Shown piece by piece: positions 36,670-36,759 of a DNA stretch of 36,759 nucleotides (positions within the stretch are counted from its first letter, which is position 1; the number at the start of each line of letters is the position of its first letter). The stretch covers positions 979 through 37,737 of the forward strand of contig NZ_NIJK01000035.1 in assembly GCF_002836975.1 (NCBI RefSeq). The letters run 5' to 3'. Below the pieces are notes generated by a model. It made no database searches and was not told where the DNA came from. It saw only the letters and a list, made by a program, of their open reading frames with translations. Source of the stretch: Shewanella indica. Lineage in GTDB: Bacteria > Pseudomonadota > Gammaproteobacteria > Enterobacterales > Shewanellaceae. The translations under genes were made by a program, and so were the position numbers.

Positions 36670-36759
36670 CTCTGCCGCCAGGGCGGGATTCCACTTTGCT
36701 TATATCTTAACCAAATAACAACTCTGAGCGAAATGTAGGACTCCAACCAGCACGGCGGC

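Overview
This window is chromosomal DNA from a Shewanella species. The assignment rests on a 187-residue tetraheme quinol dehydrogenase that reads as CymA, a periplasmic urocanate reductase (UrdA) with the substrate-binding residues known from Shewanella, and the gene order pckA, hslO, hslR, gspC-N, nudE, cysQ. I cannot fix the species. No tRNA, rRNA, CRISPR array or prophage was seen.

Layout. 1-565: left edge with the frameshifted 5' end of an IS630-like transposase and degenerate sequence. 566-1756: a BaiN/HI0933-family flavoprotein. 1824-8567 (minus): a copper/silver efflux and handling cluster with CusA, CusB carrying three heavy-metal-binding motifs, a small two-motif metal-binding protein, and two short Cys/Met/His-rich exported proteins flanking a DUF2057 protein. 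8955-9518 (plus): cymA. 9677-11550 (minus): nudE, cysQ and a GNAT acetyltransferase. 11766-23248 (minus): a complete type II secretion operon gspC-gspN. 23507-24788 (plus): hslR and hslO. 24954-26495: pckA. 26684-28423: an unrecognised lipoprotein. 28543-33991 (minus): a urocanate-respiration module made of a LuxR-type regulator, a response regulator and a sensor kinase, followed by an outer-membrane barrel protein and UrdA. 34326-35021 (plus): an unrecognised exported protein. 35089-36669 (minus): a histidine/aromatic ammonia-lyase family protein.

How the parts may work together. CymA passes electrons from menaquinol to periplasmic reductases, and UrdA is one such reductase, so donor and acceptor enzyme of one anaerobic chain lie about 19 kb apart. 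The barrel protein upstream of UrdA could admit the acceptor, and the LuxR plus two-component operon next to it is the likely sensor.

The most interesting item is the lyase at the right end. It has the HAL/PAL fold signature and most catalytic residues, but the Ala-Ser-Gly that builds the MIO cofactor is replaced by Leu-Ser followed by Asp. A MIO-independent lyase beside a urocanate reductase suggests release of trimethylamine from a histidine betaine (ergothioneine or hercynine), giving thiourocanate or urocanate as an electron acceptor. This is a hypothesis; the sequence alone shows only the missing triad and the neighbourhood.
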